Assembly (NCBI GenBank): GCA_902806355.1
Contig: CADCWI010000090.1
Span: 3,638 to 67,637, forward strand
Length of the DNA: 64,000 nt
Reading direction: 5' to 3'
From: an uncultured Thermomicrobiales bacterium
Lineage (GTDB): Bacteria; Chloroflexota; Chloroflexia; Thermomicrobiales; UBA6265
Position 1 is the first letter of the stretch. Each line of letters begins with the position of its first letter. Under the pieces are notes generated by a model. That model made no database searches and was not told where the DNA came from. It was given only the letters and a program-made list of their open reading frames with translations. The position numbers and the translations under genes were made by a program. This document shows positions 26,367 through 34,301 of the stretch, piece after piece.

Positions 26367-28075
26367 TCTTCTTTACCAACGGCAGCGGAAACCACGGGAA
26401 CCCTGGCGACGCAGGAATGAAAGGCACGGGAACGCAGACCATGACCGCATCACATTCGCTGACACCTATCTCCGGGACCAACGGATACCAGCAGAGCATT
26501 GAGATCGATCCAGGCCAACCGCTGCACCTGTCGGTCAGCAACGCCAGCGGCAAGGTCCGGATCGTCGCTGCGGATCAGTCCAGCGTCTGGATCGTCGTCC
26601 GGCGGACGGATGGCGAGGTGGGTGACATCGACGAGGTTGCGATGACGGTCAACGTCGATGGCAACACGATCTCGATCCATCCGGACTGGAGTGTCGCGAG
26701 CGGTCTCTCGGGGCTGACCCGGCGAATCAGGGACCAGCTCCAGCACGGGTTGAATCCCGACGACTGGAACATTTCCAAGCTTCGCCTCAATCCCGATCTC
26801 GAGTACGACATCCGGGTCGAGATTCCCCGGGCCCTCGCCGAGGGGTCGACCGTGAACGCCAAGACCGCATCTGGGGATGTCGAGGTCTCCGGCGTCCGGG
26901 GTGACTTGACCGTCGCCACCGCGTCAGGCTCATCGGCCATCGCCGACGTCAAGGGCACGGTCTCCGCCCACTCGGCAAGCGGGAGCATCCGCCTGAGCCA
27001 GGTCTACGGCAGCCTGGAGGGAAACTCGGCCAGCGGCTCGATCCGGGTTGATGGCGGGGACGTGTGGACGGCGCTTCGATCGGCCAGCGGCTCGGTCCAT
27101 CTCAACGAGGTGCGCCTGAAGAACGCCCGGATCGCGACCGTCAGCGGCAGCGTCAAGGGCAACATCATCGCCGACAATGCGGCCGATTATGCGTTCAAGA
27201 CCGTCAGCGGCAGCGTCAAGCTGGACGCGGCGCTCCCGAGCCAGCGGACTTCCCGCCTCTCGTTCCGCTCGGTGTCCGGTTCGGCCCGGGCGGGCGGTGA
27301 CTGGCGAGCGGAAGGCAAGAAGAGCTGGACGCTCGGATCAGGCGAGAACGGTCCAGTCTTCACCGTCAAAACGGTTAGCGGCAGCCTCAACCTGACCGGC
27401 ACCGCCGACCCCAACCTGTCTGGCCGTTCCGAGCCGATGCCCGAAGTGCCGCAGGACGAGGACCCCGACCGCACCGAACCGTTCGCGCCTGATCCGGGTG
27501 AGATCGGGCGTAGGGTCAAGGCAGATCTGGATCTCGAGCGAGGAGATCGGAAGCTCAGGGCGGATCTCGACCTGGACATCGACAAGACGGTCAACTGGGC
27601 CAAGGACGTCGCGCGATCGTTTACGCACCCAACGCCGCCCACGCCACCAACACCGCCGACTCCGAAGATACCGACGCCACCGACGCCGCCCGTCACCCCC
27701 GCTCAACCTCCAGCCGGAAGCGGTGGCTCCTGGGCGTGGACGAGCGGAGCCGGGACGGATACGCGACCGGTCGCCAACGATGACACACAGCCGCTGCCCG
27801 CTTCACGGGCGACTGTCGAAGCGGAGCACGAGGCTGCCGTCGCCGAGCAGCAGGCAGCGGTCGCCGAACAGGAAGCGGCCGTCGCCGAGCAGCAGGCAGC
27901 GGCTGCTGAGCGGGAAGCGGCCGTCGCCGAGCAGGCCCCAACGGCCCCCGACACCGGTAGCCCTGACGCTGGGGACAGCGAGCGGCTGCGCATCCTCGAA
28001 GCCCTCGAACGCGGCGAGATCGACATCGATGATGCCCTCGCCAAGATCGAGCGGGAGGAGTCGCGAGGCACGTAA
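26363..28075 (+). CDS. DUF4097 beta-repeat protein with coiled-coil tail (LiaX/YvlB-like)
   Basis: A 570-residue protein. Residues about 55-365 are a DUF4097 beta-helix-like array with recurring SASGS(I/V) and TVSGS turns. A Pro/Thr-rich linker (about 430-460) is followed by an Ala/Glu/Gln coiled coil made of a seven-residue repeat (AAVAEQQ and variants, about five copies, near 27830-27930). It ends with RILEALERGEIDIDDALAKIE, again the two-helix module shared with the first two proteins. DUF4097 proteins are linked to envelope stress in Firmicutes. No signal peptide is evident. The start overlaps the previous stop as ATGA. Confidence 0.82.
   Translation: MIFFTNGSGNHGNPGDAGMKGTGTQTMTASHSLTPISGTNGYQQSIEIDPGQPLHLSVSNASGKVRIVAADQSSVWIVVRRTDGEVGDIDEVAMTVNVDGNTISIHPDWSVASGLSGLTRRIRDQLQHGLNPDDWNISKLRLNPDLEYDIRVEIPRALAEGSTVNAKTASGDVEVSGVRGDLTVATASGSSAIADVKGTVSAHSASGSIRLSQVYGSLEGNSASGSIRVDGGDVWTALRSASGSVHLNEVRLKNARIATVSGSVKGNIIADNAADYAFKTVSGSVKLDAALPSQRTSRLSFRSVSGSARAGGDWRAEGKKSWTLGSGENGPVFTVKTVSGSLNLTGTADPNLSGRSEPMPEVPQDEDPDRTEPFAPDPGEIGRRVKADLDLERGDRKLRADLDLDIDKTVNWAKDVARSFTHPTPPTPPTPPTPKIPTPPTPPVTPAQPPAGSGGSWAWTSGAGTDTRPVANDDTQPLPASRATVEAEHEAAVAEQQAAVAEQEAAVAEQQAAAAEREAAVAEQAPTAPDTGSPDAGDSERLRILEALERGEIDIDDALAKIEREESRGT
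27826..27931 (+). repeat. 21-base tandem repeat encoding a heptad coiled coil
   Basis: About five imperfect copies of a 21-base unit built on GCAGCGGTCGCCGAGCAG encode AAVAEQQ heptads in the DUF4097 protein. Copy number could vary between strains. Confidence 0.7.
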
Positions 28076-28348
28076 AGGCCCGCACTCCGGAAGCCAGTCA
28101 CCCGGCACCCCTCCGTCCGGGTGACATGGCTCTCGCTTGACGATCACCCAACCCGTGACCTGTGGACCAGGGGGCATCCCGCACGGCAGGGAGACCCTCC
28201 AGCGACGGCTTTGTCCCCTTCATCGCCTGACGATTCGGCGTCGATGCCGGCTCGGGTGCTCAGGACAAGACCGTCATCGGCACTCGCGATCCTGGGACCC
28301 ATCGAGCCGTAAACGCACGACACGCTGACATCGAAAGGACCGACCACC

Positions 28349-28567
28349 ATGAAAGTAGACAACACGGATGTCATGATGCGACTCATCGCGGATCATCAAG
28401 CACATTTGCGAGCACTTGGCAGAAGACAGGCGCCGACTCTCCCCAGGACACCATCCCGGATGCGGCAGGCAGCCGGTCACGCCCTGATCCGGCTCGGCGA
28501 GCAGATTCGCGGCGAGATCCGGGACGCGAGCCCCGCCCCTGCGCAATCCAGACTCGCCACGCACTGA
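28349..28567 (+). CDS. Small hypothetical protein
   Basis: A 72-residue basic protein. Residues 1-25 (VDNTDVMMRLIADHQAHLRA) and 42-58 (GHALIRLGEQIRGE) look helical and amphipathic, with a Pro/Arg linker between. AAAGGA lies upstream of the ATG. It sits on the same strand between the DUF4097 gene and an MFS gene, 273 bases after the former. I recognise no family. It could be an independent small protein; a chance frame is not excluded. Confidence 0.5.
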   Translation: MKVDNTDVMMRLIADHQAHLRALGRRQAPTLPRTPSRMRQAAGHALIRLGEQIRGEIRDASPAPAQSRLATH

Positions 28568-28603
28568 TCCGGATTGGATCCTGAACGGTCAGGAGCGGGC
28601 CTG

Positions 28604-29926
28604 ATGGCCGAAGGCACGACGGCGGACACAACCGCGGACATCCCATTCCGCGACAGGCTTCCGGTCTATGTTCTCCTGGTCACGAGCCTGGTTTCGATCT
28701 TCGGGAATCAGCTGACAGCGATCGCCGTTCCCTGGTTTGTCCTTGAGACAACCGGCAGCGCCAGCCTGACTGGCATCACCGCGGCGGTCACGATCGTTCC
28801 GGTCGTGATCGCCACCTTCTTCGGCGGTGCACTCGTCGATCGCACGAGTCACAGAACCCTCTCGGTCGTCTCCGACCTCATCAGCGCGGTCACGGTCGCC
28901 GCGGTGCCGCTCTTCTATCACACGACCGGTCTCGGCTTCGCCGGATTGCTGGTCCTGATGTTTGTGGGAGCGATCTTCGACGCCCCTGGCTCCACCGCCC
29001 GGCAGGCGATGATCCCCTCCCTGTCGCGAAGGTCCGGCATCCCGCTCGAGAAGATCAACGCCAGGTTCGGGATGCTGTATGCCGGGACATCCCTGTTCGC
29101 CGCTCCGCTCGCCGGGCTCCTGATCGCGTCGCTTGGCCCGGTCAATGTGCTCCTGTTCAACGCGGGGACGTTCGTCTTCTCGGGGCTGGTGATCCTTTTC
29201 CTCGTCCCGGCGATGGAACGTGCCGCCCCATCCGGCGAGTCGTTCATGACCGATGTCCGGGTCGGCCTCTCTTATGTCCGGAACCACGCCCTGATCCGGA
29301 CGATCGTGATCGCCGCGCTGCTGATCAACATGCTGTTCGCGCCGATCTTCGGCGTGGCGATCCCGGTCTATGCCAACCAGGAGCTCCAGAGCGTGCGTGC
29401 TCTGGGCATCATGTATGGGGGCGAAGGGCTCGGTGCGCTGGCGGGATCGTTCATCTACAAGCAGATAGCGGGTCGGATCCGGAAACGCCCATACCTTCTG
29501 GTATCGGTGCTCCTGCTCTCAGTGCCATTGATTCCCCTCGCGTTCTCCCCGGGCCTGTGGCTATCGACGGCGATCGTCGCCGTGATCGGCCTTGGCTCGG
29601 GGATGGTCAACCCGATGGTCGGGACGCTGCTGCAGCAGACCACGCCGGAGCACCTGCTCGGTCGCGTCTCCGGCCTGGTCCGGGCAGGGGCGATGGTCGC
29701 GACGCCGATCGGCATGCTGCTCGGGGGAACGCTGATCGCCGCACTCACCTATTCGGGCTCGTTCCTGCTCAGCGCCGGCCTGATGCTTGCCATCTTCGTC
29801 GCGCTGGTCGTGAACAGGGCGCTTTACACCCTGGACGCCAAACCCGAATTCCCTGCAGGGTCGCCATCGCGGCCTGTTCCAGCCCCGCCGTCCCTGGAAA
29901 GGGAGCGCACCACCTTGTCATCCTGA
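28604..29926 (+). CDS. MFS transporter (MFS_3/EntS-like exporter)
   Basis: A 440-residue protein with twelve predicted helices. It begins RLPVYVLLVTSLVSIFGNQLTAIAVPWFVLE, has the loop GALVDRTSHRTLSVV, and in the second half TPEHLLGRVSGLVRAGAMVATPIGMLLGG, the same subgroup signature as the MFS proteins at 23081 and 37887. The ATG at 28604 has AGGAG eight bases upstream. It is on the strand of the DUF2089 operon and may be its last gene, which would fit an efflux response to envelope stress, though a gap of over 500 bases weakens this. Confidence 0.87.
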   Translation: MAEGTTADTTADIPFRDRLPVYVLLVTSLVSIFGNQLTAIAVPWFVLETTGSASLTGITAAVTIVPVVIATFFGGALVDRTSHRTLSVVSDLISAVTVAAVPLFYHTTGLGFAGLLVLMFVGAIFDAPGSTARQAMIPSLSRRSGIPLEKINARFGMLYAGTSLFAAPLAGLLIASLGPVNVLLFNAGTFVFSGLVILFLVPAMERAAPSGESFMTDVRVGLSYVRNHALIRTIVIAALLINMLFAPIFGVAIPVYANQELQSVRALGIMYGGEGLGALAGSFIYKQIAGRIRKRPYLLVSVLLLSVPLIPLAFSPGLWLSTAIVAVIGLGSGMVNPMVGTLLQQTTPEHLLGRVSGLVRAGAMVATPIGMLLGGTLIAALTYSGSFLLSAGLMLAIFVALVVNRALYTLDAKPEFPAGSPSRPVPAPPSLERERTTLSS

Positions 29927-29938
29927 GCAACCACCGCC

Positions 29939-30187
29939 GTCATCCCGAGCTCGTCGAGGGATCCCCCGGCGATGGGCCGCTTTCTCTCCATTGTTGCGCA
30001 ACAGCCTCTTGAGCCGGTCCGCGTCAGCGGACCCTGTGCCCGCAGTACCGCGATCCGCACCGCGTCGGATGCGCTTCGCGCGGAGACTCTTCACAGGCGA
30101 TGCCGAAGGCAGCGATGGACCGCTGTCGCTCGGTTGCTCCGCAACCGTCTATTGGCGAATGCGGCCCATCGATGCGCTCAGAGTGAC
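29939..30187. repeat. MITE-like repeat with GTCATCCCGAG / CTCAGAGTGAC ends
   Basis: Begins GTCATCCCGAGCTCGTCGAG and ends GATGCGCTCAGAGTGAC, an imperfect inverted pair. Inside are CCCCCGGCGATGGGCCGCTT and GGATGCGCTTCGCGCGG, both present in inverted order in the element at 53486-53643. A further partial end (GTCATCCTGAGC) lies at 29917. No open frame for a transposase is seen, so it would be non-autonomous. Confidence 0.6.
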
Positions 30188-30333
30188 GGAGGGGGATGGC
30201 GATCGGACGTTGAAGGGGCGGGTGGCGACCTCGGGCGATCACGAGCAGCGCCCTACGAAAGGATGTCACATCGCCGGGGTAGCACCCGGTCATGTCTTAC
30301 ACGCTGCGTCGAGCAGTGGTCGAAATGACCGCA

Positions 30334-31947
30334 CTACCGCGGGTAGACCGCAAGCGCCATCCCGTCGAGGACGGTCCACATCCCGGTGAACTCATCCCAC
30401 GGGTAGGAATCGCTTGCCCCGGTAGCCGGATCGATGACGTAGACGCCGCTCTCGTCGTAGCCATAGACGGTCACGACATGCATCCCGGCGAACACCGAAT
30501 AGCTGTCTTCGTCCGTCAGGATCTCCCGGGTGTCGCCCCAGAAACCGAGCCAGACCATCACCGGATGCCCAGCGTCGAGATGTGCGGTGAGTGGCGCCGC
30601 ATCGCCGCCGGTGTACATCACCTCACCGGCAAAGCCCCACGCCTCGAGGACCGGGACCAGCGGTTCGGGATAGACCCCGTAGTCGATCGTATTGCCCCAA
30701 AGTCCATCGATATTGCCGCGATACCCGTAATGCGGATTGTCTGCCTGGGGAACCGAAGCCAGGAACGCTTCCTCCGGAATCGCGTTGCCGAGTGCGCCTG
30801 TCGCGATGTGCGCCGCCGCATATTCGCAGCTCAGGTTGCGCTGCTGCCGGTATCCCGTCACGCCAGGCACGGCCACGCTCGGTGCGGTGCCATCGGTGGG
30901 CAGCGATGAGATCCCGTTGTCGCCCACACTAGCGGGAATAAGGAGCCGCGATCCCACCCGCAGGTTCGCGGTGTCGACAATCGCATTGAGCTCGATGACC
31001 GCCTCCGGACTGACACCGTAAATTGCGGCGATGCTTCCGACCGTCTCGCCGGTCTCGACGACGTGCGCGGTCGCAACCCATGGGCTCGCCCCTTCGTTGG
31101 CGGCGGCCATCCTGGCCGCCGTCTCCGGCGCTTGGCCGGGCTCCGGAATGACGATCACCTGACCAGCCCGCAGATCGTCCCCGGTCGGAAGATAGCTGGA
31201 CGCGCGGATGGACGCCGGGTCGACGCCGAATGTCGCCGCGACAGATTCGATGGTGTCGCCGTCACGCACCTCGTAGCGCTGCTGTCCGGCAAACCCACTC
31301 GTCGCCGCACTCGCCAGCACGATCAACGCGGCAACGGCGGCGATCAGGATCCGCCGCGTCCCCTGCACCTGGCTCGCCATCGATCCCGTGATCAGCGGAT
31401 CCAGTACCGATTGCAGACCCCGATGCAGCTGTGACCCGCCAGTGCGGACGTCCGGCTTGCGGCGCAGGACGATCTTCCGCGGATGCTCGATCGCGCCGAC
31501 ACGAAGCCGGCCATACACCGGAGGCGTCCGGGGATGCAGCGCCAGGTAGTGCTCCTCGCTGCCCCGGCCAATCCGCCGGGGTTGCGGGACCACCGCGTAC
31601 GCGCGACGCGGCATCGCGGCTTCTTCCCATCTGCACACGAAGGTCCGCTCGTTGGCCCTCGCCCGTCGTGGTGCCGTGGAACATTCCGGCTGCCGTCTCA
31701 CTCGCCCGGCATAGAGATCGAGCATACCGGAAGAAGGTGGTCCGGCCTCGGGTTCCGGATCGGCCGGCGGACGGTGCCGCGGTGCGTTGGGAGCGGGTTG
31801 CCACGTCGGATAGCTCTGCTGCTGGTGGGCCAGCCGGCACCGCCGTCGTCGCTCATCCCATGATTCGTCCGTGCGGACACCCGGACGGGATGCACGGGTA
31901 TGCCCCGTCCCTGAAATTTCTGGTTGGCGACCGAGCAAAACCGTCAT
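30334..31947 (-). CDS. LysM-domain secreted protein with C39-like peptidase domain
   Basis: A 537-residue protein. A long Arg/Pro-rich cytoplasmic part (residues 1-200) precedes a single membrane helix (ILIAAVAALIVLASAATSGFAG). Two LysM repeats follow (YEVRDGDTIESVAATFGVDP ... AGQVIVIP, and HVVETGETVGSIAAIYGVSP ... GSRLLIP), then a C39-like papain-fold domain with Cys in QRNLSCEYAA, His in GMHVVTVYGYD and Asp in YVIDPATG. It should sit on the outer face, bind peptidoglycan and cleave a peptide. The ATG at 31947 has GGAGG seven bases upstream. Confidence 0.82.
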   Translation of the reverse strand: MTVLLGRQPEISGTGHTRASRPGVRTDESWDERRRRCRLAHQQQSYPTWQPAPNAPRHRPPADPEPEAGPPSSGMLDLYAGRVRRQPECSTAPRRARANERTFVCRWEEAAMPRRAYAVVPQPRRIGRGSEEHYLALHPRTPPVYGRLRVGAIEHPRKIVLRRKPDVRTGGSQLHRGLQSVLDPLITGSMASQVQGTRRILIAAVAALIVLASAATSGFAGQQRYEVRDGDTIESVAATFGVDPASIRASSYLPTGDDLRAGQVIVIPEPGQAPETAARMAAANEGASPWVATAHVVETGETVGSIAAIYGVSPEAVIELNAIVDTANLRVGSRLLIPASVGDNGISSLPTDGTAPSVAVPGVTGYRQQRNLSCEYAAAHIATGALGNAIPEEAFLASVPQADNPHYGYRGNIDGLWGNTIDYGVYPEPLVPVLEAWGFAGEVMYTGGDAAPLTAHLDAGHPVMVWLGFWGDTREILTDEDSYSVFAGMHVVTVYGYDESGVYVIDPATGASDSYPWDEFTGMWTVLDGMALAVYPR

Positions 31948-32037
31948 GGGATGCCCCTCCGTCCCAAGGCAGCGACGGGAACACGCGCTCGGGCAAACAT
32001 TCGGATATCTGAAATCGATGAAAGCACACCTCCAACG

Positions 32038-32049
32038 GTGTACGTACAC
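32038..32049. promoter_or_regulatory. 12-bp palindrome at the LysM gene transcription start
   Basis: GTGTACGTACAC is a perfect palindrome lying just downstream of the -10 box, at about the expected transcription start. Its placement suggests a repressor site. Confidence 0.45.
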
Positions 32050-32053
32050 GGGC

Positions 32054-32082
32054 ATAGTACCCGTATCGTGACCGTCAGGCAA
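32054..32082 (-). promoter_or_regulatory. Sigma-70 promoter of the LysM/C39 gene
   Basis: The -35 TTGCCT (32082-32077) and the -10 TACTAT (32059-32054) are separated by 17 bases. It would give a leader of about 100 bases. Confidence 0.6.
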
Positions 32083-32697
32083 GGGCTTGGCGGAAGGGTC
32101 CGTTGCCGTCAAAGGACGAGATAGACCACACCTATCATTGGAGTCGCGCATTTCCTCGCCGTGGCGGGGTTGCGGCACCCCACGAAGTCCCTCTATCATC
32201 AGGTGAACAGGTTTCGCCTGCCCCAGGCACCCTTCGGTCCGTTCATGTGGGCGGACTGCCGCGATACGGAGTTCCGGCAGTGGTCGAGCGAAGCGAGACA
32301 GCGCTTCTCCATCAAACAGACAGGTATCTGCGCGAATGTGTGGCGCAGGTCCTCACTGTCGACCCTGCCTTCCCGAACATGCTCGCCGGGAGCGTCTTCT
32401 CCACGGCCAGTGGTAGCACCCATGTCACCATCGCCCGAACAGCCGGCAAGCACATGGTGATCGGCACCTGCTCCAGAGCCACGCGCCACGCGCGGCTCGA
32501 TACCCTCCTGACCTCACTCCCGGTTCCACCTACCGGCGCCTGATCGGGCAGCGCGTGCGCTCGACCGAGACAGGCTTCCTAGCACCTGCGTGGGGCACCT
32601 GCGTGGGGCACCGGCCGGTTCGATTCAGCCCAGCTTGGCTGTCCCGTCCGCCACGCGTGCATCCTCTCCTCTCCTCCTGCATGAAGGGCAAAGATCT

Positions 32698-33927
32698 GTG
32701 GCTGTCGACATCACACACACCACCAGAACCGACAATGCGTTCACGCTCGACGCCAGGTTCGCGACGCGAAACACCGCCTTCGGAAGCTCAATCTGGACCG
32801 AGATCCTCAACCAGTTCGCGAAACACCCGGATCCGGTGTACTTCGGGGATGGCGCTCCCGCCCGCGAGTTGATGCCGGTCAACAAACTGCGCGAGGCGTC
32901 CGCCCGCGCCTGGGACGATGCCCCGGGAGCCCTGGGCTATGGGGACCAGCAGGGTTACGCGCCGTTGCGGGAGCTGATCGTGGAGCGGATGCGACCGCTC
33001 GGGATCGAGGCGGAGTCCAGTCAGGTGCTGGTAACGTCGGGCAGTACGCAGGGCATCGATCTCGCCTCGAAGGTCTTTCTCGAACCGGGCGATGTCGTGA
33101 TCGTCGAGGATCCGACCTTCCTTGGCGCCCTTGAGACGTTCGCGACGTATGAGGCGCGCATCGTTCCGGTTGCGATGGACGAATACGGGATGCGGATGGA
33201 CGCACTGGAAGCGGCGCTTGCCGCCGAGCCCCGGGCCAAGATGATCTATACGATCCCGACGTTCCAGAACCCGACCGGTTCAACCATGCCGATCGAGCGC
33301 CGCGAGCGGATGGTCGACTTGGCAGGGGAATTCAACGTCGTGATCGTCGAGGACGATCCGTACAGCGAGCTCTTCTACGATGGCGAGCGGACGCCGGCAC
33401 TCCGGTCACTCGACCCGAACGTGATCTACCTCGGAACGTTCTCGAAGACGATCGCGCCGGGGATCCGCACGGGGTGGACGGTCGCTCGCCCCGAGATCCA
33501 CCGGTTGCTGCTCGCCAACCGCGAGGTGATGGACATCAGCAACGACCGGATCATGATGCGGACCGTCTATCACACCGCTTTGGACTTCCTGGACGACCAT
33601 GTCGCGGGCGCTCGCGATGTCTATCGCTCCCGGCGTGACGCGATGCTGCGCGCGCTCTCGGCATACATGCCGGAGGGCGTGACCTGGTCGCAACCACGAG
33701 GCGGCTTCTTCATCTGGATCACGCTCCCGGACCGGATCAACACCCATGATCTCGCGAACGAAGCGGCGGGAGACGGCGTCATCTATTTCCCCGGCCATTG
33801 GTTCTATCCACTCCAGGACCAGTTCAACGGGATTCGGCTCTCCTACTCGACCGTGCCGGAGGACAGGATCGAGGAGGGAGTCCGCCGTCTCGCCGCGACC
33901 CTTCGGCGTCACCTCGACCTGGATTAG
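32698..33927 (+). CDS. PLP-dependent aminotransferase, class I/II (LysN/2-aminoadipate aminotransferase-like)
   Basis: A 409-residue fold-type I aminotransferase. It has GALGYGDQQGYAPLRELI, VTSGSTQGIDL, TIPTFQNPTGSTMP (substrate-binding Asn191), VEDDPYSELFY, and the PLP lysine at 250 in GTFSKTIAPGIRTGW. This pattern matches the stand-alone MocR-like branch, which includes Thermus LysN, the enzyme that makes alpha-aminoadipate for the LysW lysine pathway. The GTG at 32698 is the likely start. A link to the lysine/arginine cluster 10 kb downstream is possible but rests on family membership only. Confidence 0.85.
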   Translation: MAVDITHTTRTDNAFTLDARFATRNTAFGSSIWTEILNQFAKHPDPVYFGDGAPARELMPVNKLREASARAWDDAPGALGYGDQQGYAPLRELIVERMRPLGIEAESSQVLVTSGSTQGIDLASKVFLEPGDVVIVEDPTFLGALETFATYEARIVPVAMDEYGMRMDALEAALAAEPRAKMIYTIPTFQNPTGSTMPIERRERMVDLAGEFNVVIVEDDPYSELFYDGERTPALRSLDPNVIYLGTFSKTIAPGIRTGWTVARPEIHRLLLANREVMDISNDRIMMRTVYHTALDFLDDHVAGARDVYRSRRDAMLRALSAYMPEGVTWSQPRGGFFIWITLPDRINTHDLANEAAGDGVIYFPGHWFYPLQDQFNGIRLSYSTVPEDRIEEGVRRLAATLRRHLDLD

Positions 33928-33928
33928 C

Positions 33929-33964
33929 GGACCATTGTGGCGAACCGGTCCGCCACAATGGTCC
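33929..33964 (+). terminator. 14-bp hairpin after the aminotransferase gene
   Basis: GGACCATTGTGGCG and CGCCACAATGGTCC pair perfectly around an eight-base loop, two bases after the stop codon. There is no T-run. Confidence 0.65.
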
Positions 33965-34301
33965 CGGCCAAAACAGCCGGCGTGACTCGCCGCAAGGGCA
34001 CTCGTGTCGCAGCTACCGGGTCGTCGCCGTCTGTTTTCCGCCTCACTTCGGCCACGGCCGCACCGGTCCCGGGATCGATGCGGCCGTGCATTCCCTTGGC
34101 ATCGTGAAACAGGTTCAGGTATGGCCGATGGAGGAACATCTCCGCTCGCGTCGGTGATCGGGTCTAGCTCGAGCACCTCGCGGACACTCGCGCATCGAAC
34201 GTCGTCGAATGCGGGGGCCGCCCATCGCCAGGAGGGTCTTGGACGCGTCGCTCGTTTCCGTTGGCGTGCCGGTCTTTGCGAGCTTCCTCCCCCGACGAGG
34301 G
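33965..34301. other. Intergenic region, nothing recognised
   Basis: This lies between the aminotransferase hairpin and the end of the convergent LuxR-ATPase gene. A minus-strand frame at 33924-34139 overlaps the hairpin and resembles nothing known. I see no gene here that I can support. Confidence 0.35.

Larger units (their letters stand above)
31948..32697. other. Intergenic region with promoter and one doubtful frame
   Basis: It holds the promoter of the LysM gene at its left and the start of the aminotransferase at its right. A plus-strand frame at 32103-32543 has a short stretch (TDRYLRECVAQVLTV) faintly like AlaX-type tRNA editing proteins, but the rest does not continue the family, so it is at best a remnant. 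CACCTGCGTGGGG occurs twice in tandem near 32582-32610. Confidence 0.35.

Noticed and set aside
31948..32050. Possible c-di-AMP (ydaO) riboswitch before the LysM gene
   Set aside because: Such switches often precede wall hydrolase genes, but the conserved blocks are absent; only a promoter and palindrome are seen.
32103..32543. Plus-strand frame with a short AlaX-like stretch
   Set aside because: Only about 15 residues look similar, there is no good ribosome site, and the frame starts inside the promoter region of the opposite gene.
33406..34176. Long minus-strand frame opposite the aminotransferase
   Set aside because: Its product is Arg/Asp-rich and patternless, typical of a shadow of a GC-rich gene.
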